From positions 1-64,000 of the forward strand of contig NZ_JAGIQL010000008.1 of NCBI RefSeq assembly GCF_017813245.1: a stretch of DNA of 64,000 nt, given 5' to 3'. The notes beneath the pieces are model-generated. The model was not told the DNA's origin and searched no databases. It saw nothing but the letters and a program-made list of their open reading frames with translations. This stretch comes from Streptomyces montanisoli (GTDB lineage Bacteria > Actinomycetota > Actinomycetes > Streptomycetales > Streptomycetaceae). Both the position numbers and the translations under genes were made by a program. Shown one piece after another: positions 16,829-25,604 of this stretch. Within the stretch, counting starts at the first letter, position 1, and each line of letters starts with the position of its first letter.

Positions 16829-18213
16829 CGGCCCCCGAGCCCGCACCCCACGGCACCCTCACCGTCGTCGGGGTGGGCGCCGACGGCTGGGCCGGGCTGC
16901 CCGACCCGTCCCGGCGCGCGCTGCTCGCCGCTGACGTCGTGATCGGCGCGCCGCGCCAGCTCGCCCTCGTGCCGCCCGAGGCGCGTGCCGAGCGCGTCGC
17001 CTGGCCTTCGCCGCTGCGCCCCGCCGTGCCCGGGCTGCTCGCCGGGCACGCGGAACGCGATGTGTGCGTGCTGGCGAGCGGTGACCCGCTGTACTACGGC
17101 ATCGGCCGCCTGCTCGCCGAGACCGTCGGGGCGGGGCGGCTGCGCGTGCTGCCGCATCCGTCGTCGATGTCGTACGCCTGCGCGCGGCTTGGCTGGCCGC
17201 AGGAGGACGTCGAGGTCGTCACTCTCGTCGGCAGGCCGCCCGAGCGGCTCGCGGCCGCCCTGCACGACGGCCGCCGGATCCTCGTGCTGAGCGCCGACGC
17301 CACGACGCCGGCCACTGTCGCGTCGCTGCTGCGAGAGCGCGGGTACGGGCCGAGCGCGCTGCACGTGCTGGAGCGGCTCGGCGACGAGGCGGACGGGGCG
17401 CACGAGCCGCACGAGGCGCACGGGGCGCACGGGGCGCACGGGGCGCACGGGGCGCACGAGGCGGACGAGACGCGTGAGCCGCGCGAGCCGCATGAGCGGC
17501 ACCTGCGCGGCACGGCCGACACGTGGGACGAGCCGCCCGGCGACCCGCTGAACATCGTCGCCGTCGAGTGCACGCGTGCTCCGGGCGCCGCCAGGCTCGG
17601 CGCCGTACCGGGGCTGCCGGACACGGCGTACGAGCACGACGGCCAGCTCACGAAGCGCCACGTGCGCGCCGCCACGCTCGCGGCGCTCGCGCCCGCGCCC
17701 GGGGAACTGCTGTGGGACGTCGGCGGCGGCTCGGGCTCCATCGGCGTCGAGTGGATGCGCACGCACCCGTCGTGCCGCGCGGTGGCGGTGGAGCGCGACC
17801 CCGTACGCGCCGAGCGCATCGGCCGCAACGCGCGTGCGCTCGGCGTGCCGGGCCTTGACGTCGTGACGGGCACGGCGCCCGCGGCGCTGACCGCACTGCC
17901 GGGCCCGCCGGACGCGGTGTTCGTCGGCGGCGGCCTGACGGCCCCCGGCCTGCTCGAGGCGTGCTGGGCCGCGCTCGGGGAGGGCGGCCGGCTGGTCGCG
18001 AACACGGTGACGCTGGAGTCGGAGGCGCTGCTCGCGCGCTGGTACGGGCGGCACGGCGGCGAACTGGTCCGGCTCGCGGTGGCGACGGCGGTGCCCGTGG
18101 GGACGTTCACGGGCTGGCGGCAGGCGATGCCGGTGACGCAGTGGTCGGTCACGAAGCAGGCGGCGAACACAGCGGACGACACACCGGACGACACACCGGG
18201 AGACACGACATGA
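16825..18213 (+). CDS. cobL: Precorrin-6Y C5,15-methyltransferase (CbiE-CbiT fusion)
   Basis: A 462-residue fused enzyme that methylates C5 and C15 and decarboxylates the C12 acetate of precorrin-6B, using SAM. The CbiE domain (about 8-185) has VVGVGADGWAGLP and LASGDPLYYGIG. The CbiT domain (about 255-455) has the SAM loop DVGGGSGSIGVEWMR near residue 299. Between them is a His/Glu-rich linker (about 190-232) built from repeated GAH units. The ATG overlaps the antiporter TGA, and its own TGA overlaps the cobM ATG. Cytosolic, in the aerobic corrin pathway. Confidence 0.93.
   Translation: MTAPEPAPHGTLTVVGVGADGWAGLPDPSRRALLAADVVIGAPRQLALVPPEARAERVAWPSPLRPAVPGLLAGHAERDVCVLASGDPLYYGIGRLLAETVGAGRLRVLPHPSSMSYACARLGWPQEDVEVVTLVGRPPERLAAALHDGRRILVLSADATTPATVASLLRERGYGPSALHVLERLGDEADGAHEPHEAHGAHGAHGAHGAHEADETREPREPHERHLRGTADTWDEPPGDPLNIVAVECTRAPGAARLGAVPGLPDTAYEHDGQLTKRHVRAATLAALAPAPGELLWDVGGGSGSIGVEWMRTHPSCRAVAVERDPVRAERIGRNARALGVPGLDVVTGTAPAALTALPGPPDAVFVGGGLTAPGLLEACWAALGEGGRLVANTVTLESEALLARWYGRHGGELVRLAVATAVPVGTFTGWRQAMPVTQWSVTKQAANTADDTPDDTPGDTT
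17406..17463 (+). repeat. Tandem 9-nt repeat coding Gly-Ala-His
   Basis: Repeats of GGGGCGCAC inside cobL encode a run of GAH units flanked by related HE(A/P) units. The copy number could vary by slippage without breaking the frame. Confidence 0.8.
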
Positions 18214-18950
18214 CGGTCCACTTCATAGGCGCGGGCCCGGGAGCGGCCGACCTCATCACACTGAGGGGCGCCCGGCTGCTGGCGCGCTGCGAGGTGTGCC
18301 TGTACGCGGGCAGCCTGGTTCCGACCGACCTGCTCGCTGAGTGCCCGCCGGGCGCGCGGCTGGTCGACACGGCGCGCATGGACCTGGACGCCATTACGGC
18401 GGAAATGGTGCGCGCGCACGGCGAGGGCCGTGACGTGGCGCGGCTGCACTCGGGCGACCCGTCCGTCTTCAGCGCCGTCGCCGAGCAGATGCGGCGCCTC
18501 GACGCGGCGGGCGTGCCCTACGAAATGGTCCCCGGCGTACCGGCCTTCGCGGCGGCGGCAGCGGCGCTGGGCCGCGAGCTGACGGTGCCGACGGTCGGCC
18601 AGACGGTCATCCTCACGCGCGTCGCCCAGCAGGCCACGCCCATGCCCGAGGGCGAGGACCTGGCGACGCTGGGTGCGAGCGGCGCGCTCCTCGTCCTGCA
18701 CCTGGCGGCGCGGTACGCGGACCGCGTGGCCGCGGAACTGCTGCCGCACTACGGCGCGGACTGCCCGGCGGCGGTGGTCGCGATGGCGAGCAGGGACGAC
18801 GAACTGGTGCTGCGCGGAACGCTGTCGGACATCGCCGACCAGGTCAGGGCGGCGGGCATCACGAAGACAGCGGTGATCCTGGTCGGCCGCGTACTCGGCG
18901 CGACGAGCTTCCGCGACAGCCACCTCTACTCGGCGCAACGCGCACGCTGA
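18210..18950 (+). CDS. cobM: Precorrin-4 C11-methyltransferase
   Basis: A 246-residue SAM-dependent methyltransferase of the CobM/CbiF family, transferring a methyl group to C11 of precorrin-4. Motifs: FIGAGPGAADLITLRG (about 4-19), CLYAGSLVP, LHSGDPSVFSAVAEQM (about 79-94), VPGVPAFAAAAAALGRELTVP, and a C-terminal RDSHLYS. The length is typical. It is coupled to cobL by a 4-nt ATGA overlap. The operon ends here, 66 bp before a convergent peptidase gene. Confidence 0.94.
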   Translation: MTVHFIGAGPGAADLITLRGARLLARCEVCLYAGSLVPTDLLAECPPGARLVDTARMDLDAITAEMVRAHGEGRDVARLHSGDPSVFSAVAEQMRRLDAAGVPYEMVPGVPAFAAAAAALGRELTVPTVGQTVILTRVAQQATPMPEGEDLATLGASGALLVLHLAARYADRVAAELLPHYGADCPAAVVAMASRDDELVLRGTLSDIADQVRAAGITKTAVILVGRVLGATSFRDSHLYSAQRAR

Positions 18951-19016
18951 GCAAGCGCGTTGAGTACGCACGCTGCGCACGCGTGTCGCGCACGCGTGTC
19001 GCGCCGTCCCCGGACG

Positions 19017-20918
19017 TCAGGACTTGGCCGCTCGTCCCCGCGTGCGCCCGCCCGCTCGCCGGCTCGGCCGCATGAGCCTCCGCGCCAGCAGTACGGCGCC
19101 GATCGCAAGCACCCACGCGATCACGAGGGCGACGTAGTCCTTGTCGGGGGTGGTCAGCTCCGCCAGGGTCAAGAGTCCGGCGAACACGGCGAGGAATAGT
19201 GCCAGGATGCGCGTCACCACAAGTGCGGCCAGCCGCCGTCGTGACCGCCGCGCGGGCCGGGCGCCCGCGGCGGTGGCGGCGCCTGCCGGTGTGGCGGCGG
19301 TCGACGCCGCGGCCGGAACGTCCGGCTTGGGGATGCGCTCCGGGTCGCGCTTCGGCATCCGTACCACCGCCGCGGGCGGCACCGACCGGTCGATGAGGGC
19401 GATGCGACTCTGCGTGACGTTCGCGAACATCGTCGGTTCGACGGCGACACGGAACCCGTCGAGGCCGGTCAGGAGGCGGCCGCCGTCCGGGTAGGCCACG
19501 ACGGCAGCGCAGTCCGCGTAGCGAACGGTCGTCACCCGGTCCCCGGGGCCGTTGCAGCCGACCCCGTCATCCCCGATGACCAGCGTCCACTCGGCGTCCT
19601 CGATGGAACGGTGACGCGTCCCGGTGACGGCGGACTCGGGGGCCGAGAACTGGGGCGCCTCGGTGAACCCCGCCCAGTCGGCGCCGCGCCCCGGCGCCTG
19701 GAGCAGCGACGTGGCGTACCAGGCGCGTGCCACGTCGCGCACGTCCTCGACGGTGAGGGCCTCGAGTTCCGTCCTCCACTGGGCGGGAGGGAGGGACTCG
19801 TGCCCCGTGAGCGCGTTCATGGCGCGCGACACGACGAGCGCGTCCGGTTCGCGCGTCTGGCTCTCGGCCGCCTTCAAACGCTTTGCGCGCACCGAGTCGA
19901 GTTCCGACTGCTCGACGTGGCCCGCGCGTAGCCGTGCGAGGGCGTCCACGAAGCCGCCGACCACCGCGTCCTGCTTCTTCGGCAGGGCGTCGGCGTACGC
20001 CGTGATGGTCGCGTACTCCGCGTCGCGCGGCGCGTAGGCGGCGGTCGCGGTGTAGGAGTAGCCGCCCGTCCGGCGGAGGTCCGTGTAGAGGGCACGGCCG
20101 AGGACGTCGGCGAAGACGGTGGCCGCCACGGACCTGCGCACCACGCCGTCCGCCACGACCACGCCATCGCCACCGTGGACGCAGGCTGGTGTGACGGGCA
20201 GCGCCGAAGTGGCTGCCGGAGTGGGCAGGAACTCGCCGTCGGGCAGGGCGAGGTCCAGGGTGCCGGGCACGGTGTCCGAGGTGAACCACAGCACGGCGTT
20301 GCCGCGGGTGAACCGCGTACGGGCCCAGTCACGTACGGCATCCGCGTCCAGGTGCCAGCTGCCCAACTCCGTGTAGCTCGCGAGCCCGTAGCCCTGGGCC
20401 CCGTAACGCCACAGCGGCAGCGCGTGGTTGGGGCCGTCGCTGCGGCCGGACGCCTCCGTGCGCAGGATCTCGCGCTCGGTCTCCAGCCTGTCAAGCGGCA
20501 GGTCCCGCAGGGACGCGCACACGCCGTTGAGGTACGCGACCACTTCCTCCTCGGTCCCCGAGACGTGGAAGACCGTGGCCGTGCTGGTCGTGGCGCCGTT
20601 GTAGTGCGCTTCGGTCATGCCCTGGCGGTGCAGCGCCAGGTGTTCCACCAGGTGGGAGATGCCGTGCGTCGCGTACGTCTCGTCCACCGTGCCGACGCGG
20701 AAGGCGAGCCCGGCGGAGACCTCGCGGCCCTCGGACGGAGCGGCCGCGTCGGTGGCGGCCGCGTCCGTGGCGGTCGCGTCCGTGGCGGCCGGCGCGGCCA
20801 GGAAGGCGCGTATGCCGCACACCTCCGTCTCCCGCACGTGGCCCACCGCCGACGGCGGCGCGGCGTCGCCCGTACCCGTCTGCGCCGCACCGGCGACTGT
20901 GGTGGTGTTCTCCGGCAT
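19017..20918 (-). CDS. Membrane-anchored M16 family metallopeptidase
   Basis: A 633-residue single-chain M16 protein. The inverted zinc motif HLVEH is at 89-93 (His89, Glu92, His93), and a downstream acidic ligand region ETEREILRTE lies near 146-155. The second half carries the M16 R/Y-type segment ALYTDLRRTGGYSYTA (about 276-291). A Pro/Ala-rich linker leads to a basic stretch and two C-terminal membrane helices (about 566-588 and 594-613) with an Arg-rich tail. No signal peptide is visible, so the catalytic part is probably cytosolic. The N-terminal 45-62 is a TDAAA tandem repeat. It lies 30 bp downstream of the DUF4034-like gene, probably in one operon. Many M16 pairs process peptides; the substrate here is unknown. 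Confidence 0.85.
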   Translation of the reverse strand: MPENTTTVAGAAQTGTGDAAPPSAVGHVRETEVCGIRAFLAAPAATDATATDAAATDAAAPSEGREVSAGLAFRVGTVDETYATHGISHLVEHLALHRQGMTEAHYNGATTSTATVFHVSGTEEEVVAYLNGVCASLRDLPLDRLETEREILRTEASGRSDGPNHALPLWRYGAQGYGLASYTELGSWHLDADAVRDWARTRFTRGNAVLWFTSDTVPGTLDLALPDGEFLPTPAATSALPVTPACVHGGDGVVVADGVVRRSVAATVFADVLGRALYTDLRRTGGYSYTATAAYAPRDAEYATITAYADALPKKQDAVVGGFVDALARLRAGHVEQSELDSVRAKRLKAAESQTREPDALVVSRAMNALTGHESLPPAQWRTELEALTVEDVRDVARAWYATSLLQAPGRGADWAGFTEAPQFSAPESAVTGTRHRSIEDAEWTLVIGDDGVGCNGPGDRVTTVRYADCAAVVAYPDGGRLLTGLDGFRVAVEPTMFANVTQSRIALIDRSVPPAAVVRMPKRDPERIPKPDVPAAASTAATPAGAATAAGARPARRSRRRLAALVVTRILALFLAVFAGLLTLAELTTPDKDYVALVIAWVLAIGAVLLARRLMRPSRRAGGRTRGRAAKS

Positions 20919-20948
20919 CGGTCAGCCCCTTCTCGGCTTCTCGGCTTG

Positions 20949-21917
20949 TCAGCTTGTCAGTGTCAGCGCGGTCGTACGGTGGTTGACGAACTGGCTCTCC
21001 GGGTCGCCGCGCAGGAAGCCCCAAGGCTGTCTGTCGAACCGTTCGCCGAGCGCCTTGAAGTGCGGGGCGGCCTCGGCGTGATGGCCGCCCGTCGACAGCG
21101 CCATCGCGAACAGGGAGTGGCAGGTCACGTCCCAGAAGCCCGGTCGGTGGTCCGGGTGCAGCACTGATCGGGCGGCAGCCTCGGTCAGTTCGTCGCGCAC
21201 CTCGGGGGAGGCGATGTACTCGCCGTCCGCCGGCTCGTCCAGTTCGAGCCAGTGCTCCATGTGCGCGTCGGCGACCAGCGCCCCCGCCAGGCTCCCCGGC
21301 GGCGCGGCGTCCGCGCAGGTGCGGGCGAACTCGTGCAGCGACTCGTACGTACCGCCCCACTTCGGGCACAGTTTCTGCAGCAGATGGCGCTGAGAAGCGA
21401 AGTAGTACGGATGGTGCGCCGCCAGCCGGTCGTAGCGGCGACGCGCCTCGCTCTGGCCGAGTTCGAGGCCGCGCGCGGTCGCCAGGCGTGCGTTCCAGGC
21501 GAGGGCGTACGAGGGATGGTCCGCGCAGATGCCGATCAGCAACTCCTCGGCGCGCCGAAGCCATTCGTGGAACCGCGTGAACTGGTCCCGCGACACGTAC
21601 TGGGGCCTGCTGTGGGTGCGGATGTTCCAGCCGACGACGACGTAGCGCGCGGCGACCAGGGTCCTGGCCAGCGGATCGTCCGGATTCTCGGCCGCGGCAC
21701 GCTCCAGGTACGCCTCGGTGTCGTCGATCTCCGTCAGCATCCGCACGGCGTACGCCTGGTCGTCGTCACCGAGGCCGGTCAGGAACCGCCTGGTCGCGGC
21801 CCAGTCCCCGGCCTGCGCGGCGGACCGCAGCGGGACGAGCGCGGGCGTCGTGACGTAAGGGTCCGACTGCGGCCCGGCGGGCGGTGGGACGGGAGACGGC
21901 GGATCAACGGGAGGCAT
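20949..21917 (-). CDS. DUF4034-like helical protein
   Basis: A 322-residue predicted all-helical cytosolic protein with a proline-rich N-terminus (about 1-25). A helical-repeat core contains WNARLATARGLELG and the CPKWGGTYESLHEFAR segment characteristic of DUF4034 proteins (my recognition, not verified by search). The ATG at 21917 has a GAGGAC SD. Its stop is 30 bp from the M16 start, suggesting the two work together. No catalytic motif is visible; a scaffold or substrate-recognition role is speculative. Confidence 0.75.
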   Translation of the reverse strand: MPPVDPPSPVPPPAGPQSDPYVTTPALVPLRSAAQAGDWAATRRFLTGLGDDDQAYAVRMLTEIDDTEAYLERAAAENPDDPLARTLVAARYVVVGWNIRTHSRPQYVSRDQFTRFHEWLRRAEELLIGICADHPSYALAWNARLATARGLELGQSEARRRYDRLAAHHPYYFASQRHLLQKLCPKWGGTYESLHEFARTCADAAPPGSLAGALVADAHMEHWLELDEPADGEYIASPEVRDELTEAAARSVLHPDHRPGFWDVTCHSLFAMALSTGGHHAEAAPHFKALGERFDRQPWGFLRGDPESQFVNHRTTALTLTS

Positions 21918-22128
21918 GGCGAGTCCTCGGGATGGATGGACATGGGCGTCCAGCACGCCTCGGTGTTGGTGACCCTGAGGTGTGCAGACGATGACCGGAG
22001 TGTGAAGCCGCAGGTTAGCAGCAGGCGGTGACGGAAGGGGAGAGAGATACGGAACGGGGCCTGCGCCACCCGGGCATCCGACGGCTGGGAGCCGCTGAGA
22101 GTGGATCGCTCTCTGCGGGGCCGAGCCC

Positions 22129-23349
22129 TTACGGCGCGGGCGGGACGGTCCCGACCCGCAGGTATTTCGCGAACTCGATGTCACTGAGGGAGGCGTAGGT
22201 GCCGGCGTCGCCGTCCGGCGGCTTCGACCCGTACTCGGACGCGAAGCTGAACCTGTCGGCGTTCTTGACGTCGAAGGCGCCGTACGTCTGCAGTGCCTTC
22301 GCGACCATCCGCTCGTACGGCTTGAGCGTGGGGTCGGAGTCGATGTCGTAGGCGGGGTCGAGCCAGATGAACTGCCCCTCGTGCCAGCGGCCCTTCTCCC
22401 GGCCGTCGCTCGCCACCGCCGGGAACACGTGCCGGCCGTCGTTGTCGGGGGCGCCGAAGCTCAGGGCGTGATCGATGCGCCCGGCCTTCCAGTCCGCGCG
22501 AGTGATCACTCCTGCGAGACGGGAGAAACCACCGCCGGTGGCCTTGCCCTTCTTGACGATCGACGCGCGGCGGGTGTCGGTCACGGCGCCCCACTCGCAG
22601 CTCGGCCTGCCTGCCTGCACCTTGATCCGCCAGCACTCCACCGCCTGCCCGTCCGGCGCGATCACCACTGTCCATTCCCTCTTCGGCGCCTTCCACGACG
22701 CGTCCCAGGGGAAGCGGACGCCGGCGAACGGGTCGGGCCCCCAACTGCCGATGTGCTCGCGTGGGGTGACCGCGTAGGTCGGGGTGCTGGACGTGGCCCG
22801 GTACACCGGAAATCCGGCCGTGCCGGTGTACAACTGCACCTTGCCAGGGGCGAGCAGGTCGTCGACCAGTTCGGCGGAGCCGGACGCCAGATGGGGATGC
22901 GGGTGCGGCTGGTTGAAGACGTCGCCCTCGGCGAACAGGCGGGAGGCCTCGGCGTGGCCCGATGACGGCTGCTTGTCCTGCGGCAGGTTCGCGAGTACGA
23001 CGCCGGCGGCGGCCAGGGCGAGCGCGGTAGCACCGACGACGGCAATGACCCACCTCCGCCGAGCGGTTGACGGTGGTGGTGCCGTTGTCGTTGCCTCGTC
23101 GAGCTCGTCCCGCGCGGCTCGCCACCGCCGTTCCCATTCCGCACGATCCCCGTCGCAGGCTTCGGCGTAGGCCAGAGCGACGTCAAGGGGCGGAAGTTGT
23201 GCGCCCTGCGCGGCAGCGGACAGGGCGCTGGAGGACTGCCCCGTACGCGCGGCCATCTGGCGGTAGGTCGGGCCGCCCGCGGAGTGGCGGAGGGCTCGTA
23301 ACTCGGAGGCGAACCGCGCCGCCGGACCGCGCTCCGCATCACCCGGCAT
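22129..23349 (-). CDS. Transmembrane XRE-type HTH protein
   Basis: A 406-residue single-pass protein. A cytoplasmic helix-turn-helix domain (about 10-75: PTYRQMAARTGQSSSALSAAAQG) is followed by a WERRWRAARDEL helix, a membrane segment (about 97-118, WVIAVVGATALALAAAGVVLA) and a roughly 285-residue extracytoplasmic domain with two cysteines (CWRIK and CEWGAV) that could pair. This N-terminal HTH with a variable exported domain is a common Streptomyces architecture. The exported part has no family I recognise. It is 211 bp upstream of the DUF4034-like gene on the same strand and may sense something outside the cell. Confidence 0.78.
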   Translation of the reverse strand: MPGDAERGPAARFASELRALRHSAGGPTYRQMAARTGQSSSALSAAAQGAQLPPLDVALAYAEACDGDRAEWERRWRAARDELDEATTTAPPPSTARRRWVIAVVGATALALAAAGVVLANLPQDKQPSSGHAEASRLFAEGDVFNQPHPHPHLASGSAELVDDLLAPGKVQLYTGTAGFPVYRATSSTPTYAVTPREHIGSWGPDPFAGVRFPWDASWKAPKREWTVVIAPDGQAVECWRIKVQAGRPSCEWGAVTDTRRASIVKKGKATGGGFSRLAGVITRADWKAGRIDHALSFGAPDNDGRHVFPAVASDGREKGRWHEGQFIWLDPAYDIDSDPTLKPYERMVAKALQTYGAFDVKNADRFSFASEYGSKPPDGDAGTYASLSDIEFAKYLRVGTVPPAP

Positions 23350-23476
23350 GCCCGTCTCCCCTCCAATGACGTGTACGCGGCTCCGCCAAGTCTAGAGGTG
23401 TGGTACGGCAGTTGGAGAGACCAGAACATCCAGGAAGCCGGTTTCGCGCGGCGGCGCGAGGCAGCAGGATGGGTGC

Positions 23477-24019
23477 ATGGACCAGGGATGGGCGGCCATC
23501 GTGGGGGCCGGAGTCGGCGTCGTCGGCACGTTGAGCACCTCGTGGCTGAAGACGACAGCGGATCGGCGTCTGGCCCGCGACCAGGGGGCGGCCGAACACG
23601 GCAGGGAGTTGCGGGGCGAGCGCCGCGAGGTGTACCTCGCCTTCACGGAGGCCGCGGAGCCGGTCGACGCCGTGCTGCACCGCATAGCCCACCAGGACGG
23701 CGTGCCGGCCGCCGTCCGCGACGCCCCGCCCCCGACGGACGTGCTGCGGGAGGCCGTCGAGGAACTCGGCAAGGCGGTGCACACCCTGTACAAGGCGCAG
23801 GCACGGCTCGACCTCATGGGCCCGGAGGGCGTGGCCGAGGAGGCCGTGAACGTGTGGTCGGACGTGCGGTCCCTGCGGACGTACCTCGAGCGCGTGCTCC
23901 AGGGGCAGTTGCCGGACGACGGCTACCCGGCCGGCCTCGAACGCGCGGTGGACGCGGTGGAGGCGAGCCGCGAGAGGTTCGCCCGGCGCGCTCGCGAGGT
24001 GATGGAGACCGCGCCCTGA
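23477..24019 (+). CDS. Membrane-anchored coiled-coil hypothetical protein
   Basis: A 180-residue protein with an N-terminal hydrophobic anchor (about 4-23, WAAIVGAGVGVVGTLSTSWL) followed by a charged, helical cytoplasmic domain (about 28-178) of coiled-coil character. This layout is frequent among small Streptomyces membrane proteins of unknown role. ATG 23477 (MDQGWAAI) lacks a strong SD. It diverges from the transmembrane HTH gene (127 bp) and converges on the NmrA-type gene, with only 2 bp between the stops. Confidence 0.72.
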   Translation: MDQGWAAIVGAGVGVVGTLSTSWLKTTADRRLARDQGAAEHGRELRGERREVYLAFTEAAEPVDAVLHRIAHQDGVPAAVRDAPPPTDVLREAVEELGKAVHTLYKAQARLDLMGPEGVAEEAVNVWSDVRSLRTYLERVLQGQLPDDGYPAGLERAVDAVEASRERFARRAREVMETAP

Positions 24020-24021
24020 AC

Positions 24022-24879
24022 TCAGGCGTTGATCCGCTCGGCGAGGAGGTCGGCGACCGTGTGCGGTTCGCGGCCCAGGAGTTCGGCCAGCAGCGGGCCG
24101 GTTTCCGCGAAGTGGCCGCTGCGCGCGGCGTCGAAGAACGGCAGCAGCATGCGCGCCATCGGCTCTGGTGTGCCGGAGGCGATCCGGCCGGTGAGCCACT
24201 GCTCGTCGTCCAGGACGACTCGGTTGATGTCACGGCCGGTGAGTTCGGCCGCGGTCGTGGCGATGTCGCCGAAGGTGACGGCACGGCGCGCGGTGAGCGT
24301 GACGGGGCCGTCGAAGGGGCGTTGACCGGCGAGGATGACCGCTGTGGCTTCGGCGGCGTCGGCGCGGTCCGTCCAGGAGACGGGGCCGTCGGCCGGTGCG
24401 GCTATCGCGCCGGTCGCCTGCCAGGGGCCGAGCAGCCAGTCGAGGCTGTGCGCGTAGAAGCCGTTGCGAAGCGACGTCCAGGCGATCCCCGACGCCGCGA
24501 GCAGCGCTTCGGTGGCGGCGTGCTCGTGCGCCGGGGCGAACGGGCTGCCGGGGCGCACATTCTGGTGACTGGTGTACAGGACGCGCTGCGCGCCCGCGGC
24601 GGCCGCGGCCTCGATCGCGTTGCGGTGCAGGCCGATTCCGTCGGCGGCGGGGTCGTTCTGGGAGACCAGCAGGACCTGTTCGGCGCCCTCGAACGCGTAA
24701 CGCAGCGCTGCCGGGTCGTCGTAGGAGCCGCGCCGTACGCGCACGCCGCGATCGGCGAGATGCTGTGCTTTGGTGACGTCGCGGACGCTGACGCCGATGC
24801 GGGCCGCGGGGATGCGTTCGAGCAGGTGCCCGACGACGGCGCCGCCCAGGGCGCCGGTCGCGCCGGTGATGACGATCAC
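24022..24879 (-). CDS. NmrA-like NAD(P)-binding oxidoreductase
   Basis: A 285-residue atypical SDR of the NmrA/QorB type. The GTG start at 24879 has a GGAGG SD about 10 nt upstream and leads directly into the Rossmann motif VITGATGALGGAVVGHLL. Further segments SVRDVTKA, VRRGSYDDPAAL and RVLYTSHQNV match NAD(P)H:quinone oxidoreductase-like proteins. No YxxxK pair is evident, as is usual for this group. It is probably cotranscribed with the TetR gene 65 bp upstream, a typical quinone or electrophile-response arrangement. Confidence 0.86.
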   Translation of the reverse strand: MIVITGATGALGGAVVGHLLERIPAARIGVSVRDVTKAQHLADRGVRVRRGSYDDPAALRYAFEGAEQVLLVSQNDPAADGIGLHRNAIEAAAAAGAQRVLYTSHQNVRPGSPFAPAHEHAATEALLAASGIAWTSLRNGFYAHSLDWLLGPWQATGAIAAPADGPVSWTDRADAAEATAVILAGQRPFDGPVTLTARRAVTFGDIATTAAELTGRDINRVVLDDEQWLTGRIASGTPEPMARMLLPFFDAARSGHFAETGPLLAELLGREPHTVADLLAERINA

Positions 24880-24944
24880 GCTGTGTCGCCTCCGTTGTGT
24901 TGTGTCGAGGGGCGCCGGTAGGGGCGAGGGGGACGCTCCGCCGT

Positions 24945-25541
24945 TCATCGGCGCTGGATCAGCGGCAGCACGATGTCGTCCACGATGTGCTCGACGAAGC
25001 CCTGGTCGCAGGGCTCCCCGACGAATACGAGCCGGTGGACGATGAGCGCCGGGACGATCTCGGCGAACAGTCCGGCGGCTCCGGGAACGAGGTGCTCGTC
25101 CTGGATGCCGCCGAACGGCTGCTCGGTCATCGCCGCTTCGTCGCGGCGCAGGATCCGCCGCATCTCCGCCGCCAGGTCCGGATCGCTGCGCATGCCGGCG
25201 AAGAGGGCGCCGAGCAGCCCGATCTCCTGCTCGGCGATCTGTTCGGTCAGCCATGCCACGGTCCCCAGCAGGGCCTGCCGGAGATCACCGGCCGGGATCG
25301 CGGGCGGAACGCTCGCCGCGCGGTGCTCGACCGCCGCGGCCACCAGCGCGGCCTTGCCGGCGTGGCGCCGGTAGACCGTGGGCTTGCCCACCCCTGCTTC
25401 GGCCGCGACCGATTCGATGGACAACTGGTCGTATCCGACCTCGACCAGCAGCCTCAGCGTCGCGTCGAGGATCGCCAGATCCCGGCCGGAGTCGCGAGGT
25501 CTGCCCCGGGCAGGCTCCGCGCCGCGGCTGCCGGGCATCAT
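24945..25541 (-). CDS. TetR/AcrR family regulator
   Basis: A 198-residue repressor. The N-terminal TetR HTH (about 16-62: AILDATLRLLVEVGYDQLSIESVAAEAGVGKPTVYRRHAGKAALV) is followed by a helical ligand domain. The start at ATG 25541 is preferred because GGAG lies 6 nt upstream; two ATGs at 25547 and 25553 are in frame. An inverted repeat at 25554-25577 directly upstream is a candidate operator. It likely controls itself and the downstream NmrA-type oxidoreductase. Confidence 0.85.
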   Translation of the reverse strand: MMPGSRGAEPARGRPRDSGRDLAILDATLRLLVEVGYDQLSIESVAAEAGVGKPTVYRRHAGKAALVAAAVEHRAASVPPAIPAGDLRQALLGTVAWLTEQIAEQEIGLLGALFAGMRSDPDLAAEMRRILRRDEAAMTEQPFGGIQDEHLVPGAAGLFAEIVPALIVHRLVFVGEPCDQGFVEHIVDDIVLPLIQRR

Positions 25542-25553
25542 GCTCATCTCCAT

Positions 25554-25577
25554 TTACGAAACGGAACGGGTACGTAA
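25554..25577. promoter_or_regulatory. Candidate TetR operator
   Basis: The outer arms TTACG (25554-25558) and CGTAA (25573-25577) form an imperfect 24-bp dyad (8 of 12 paired positions) containing ACG-spaced repeats, immediately before the TetR gene starts. Confidence 0.5.
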
Positions 25578-25604
25578 TGAAAATAGGCCGGAGCGTGCCG
25601 GAGG

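Noticed and set aside
17393-17520. CRISPR-like short tandem repeats
   Set aside because: The repeat is 9 bp with no spacers and stays in the cobL frame.
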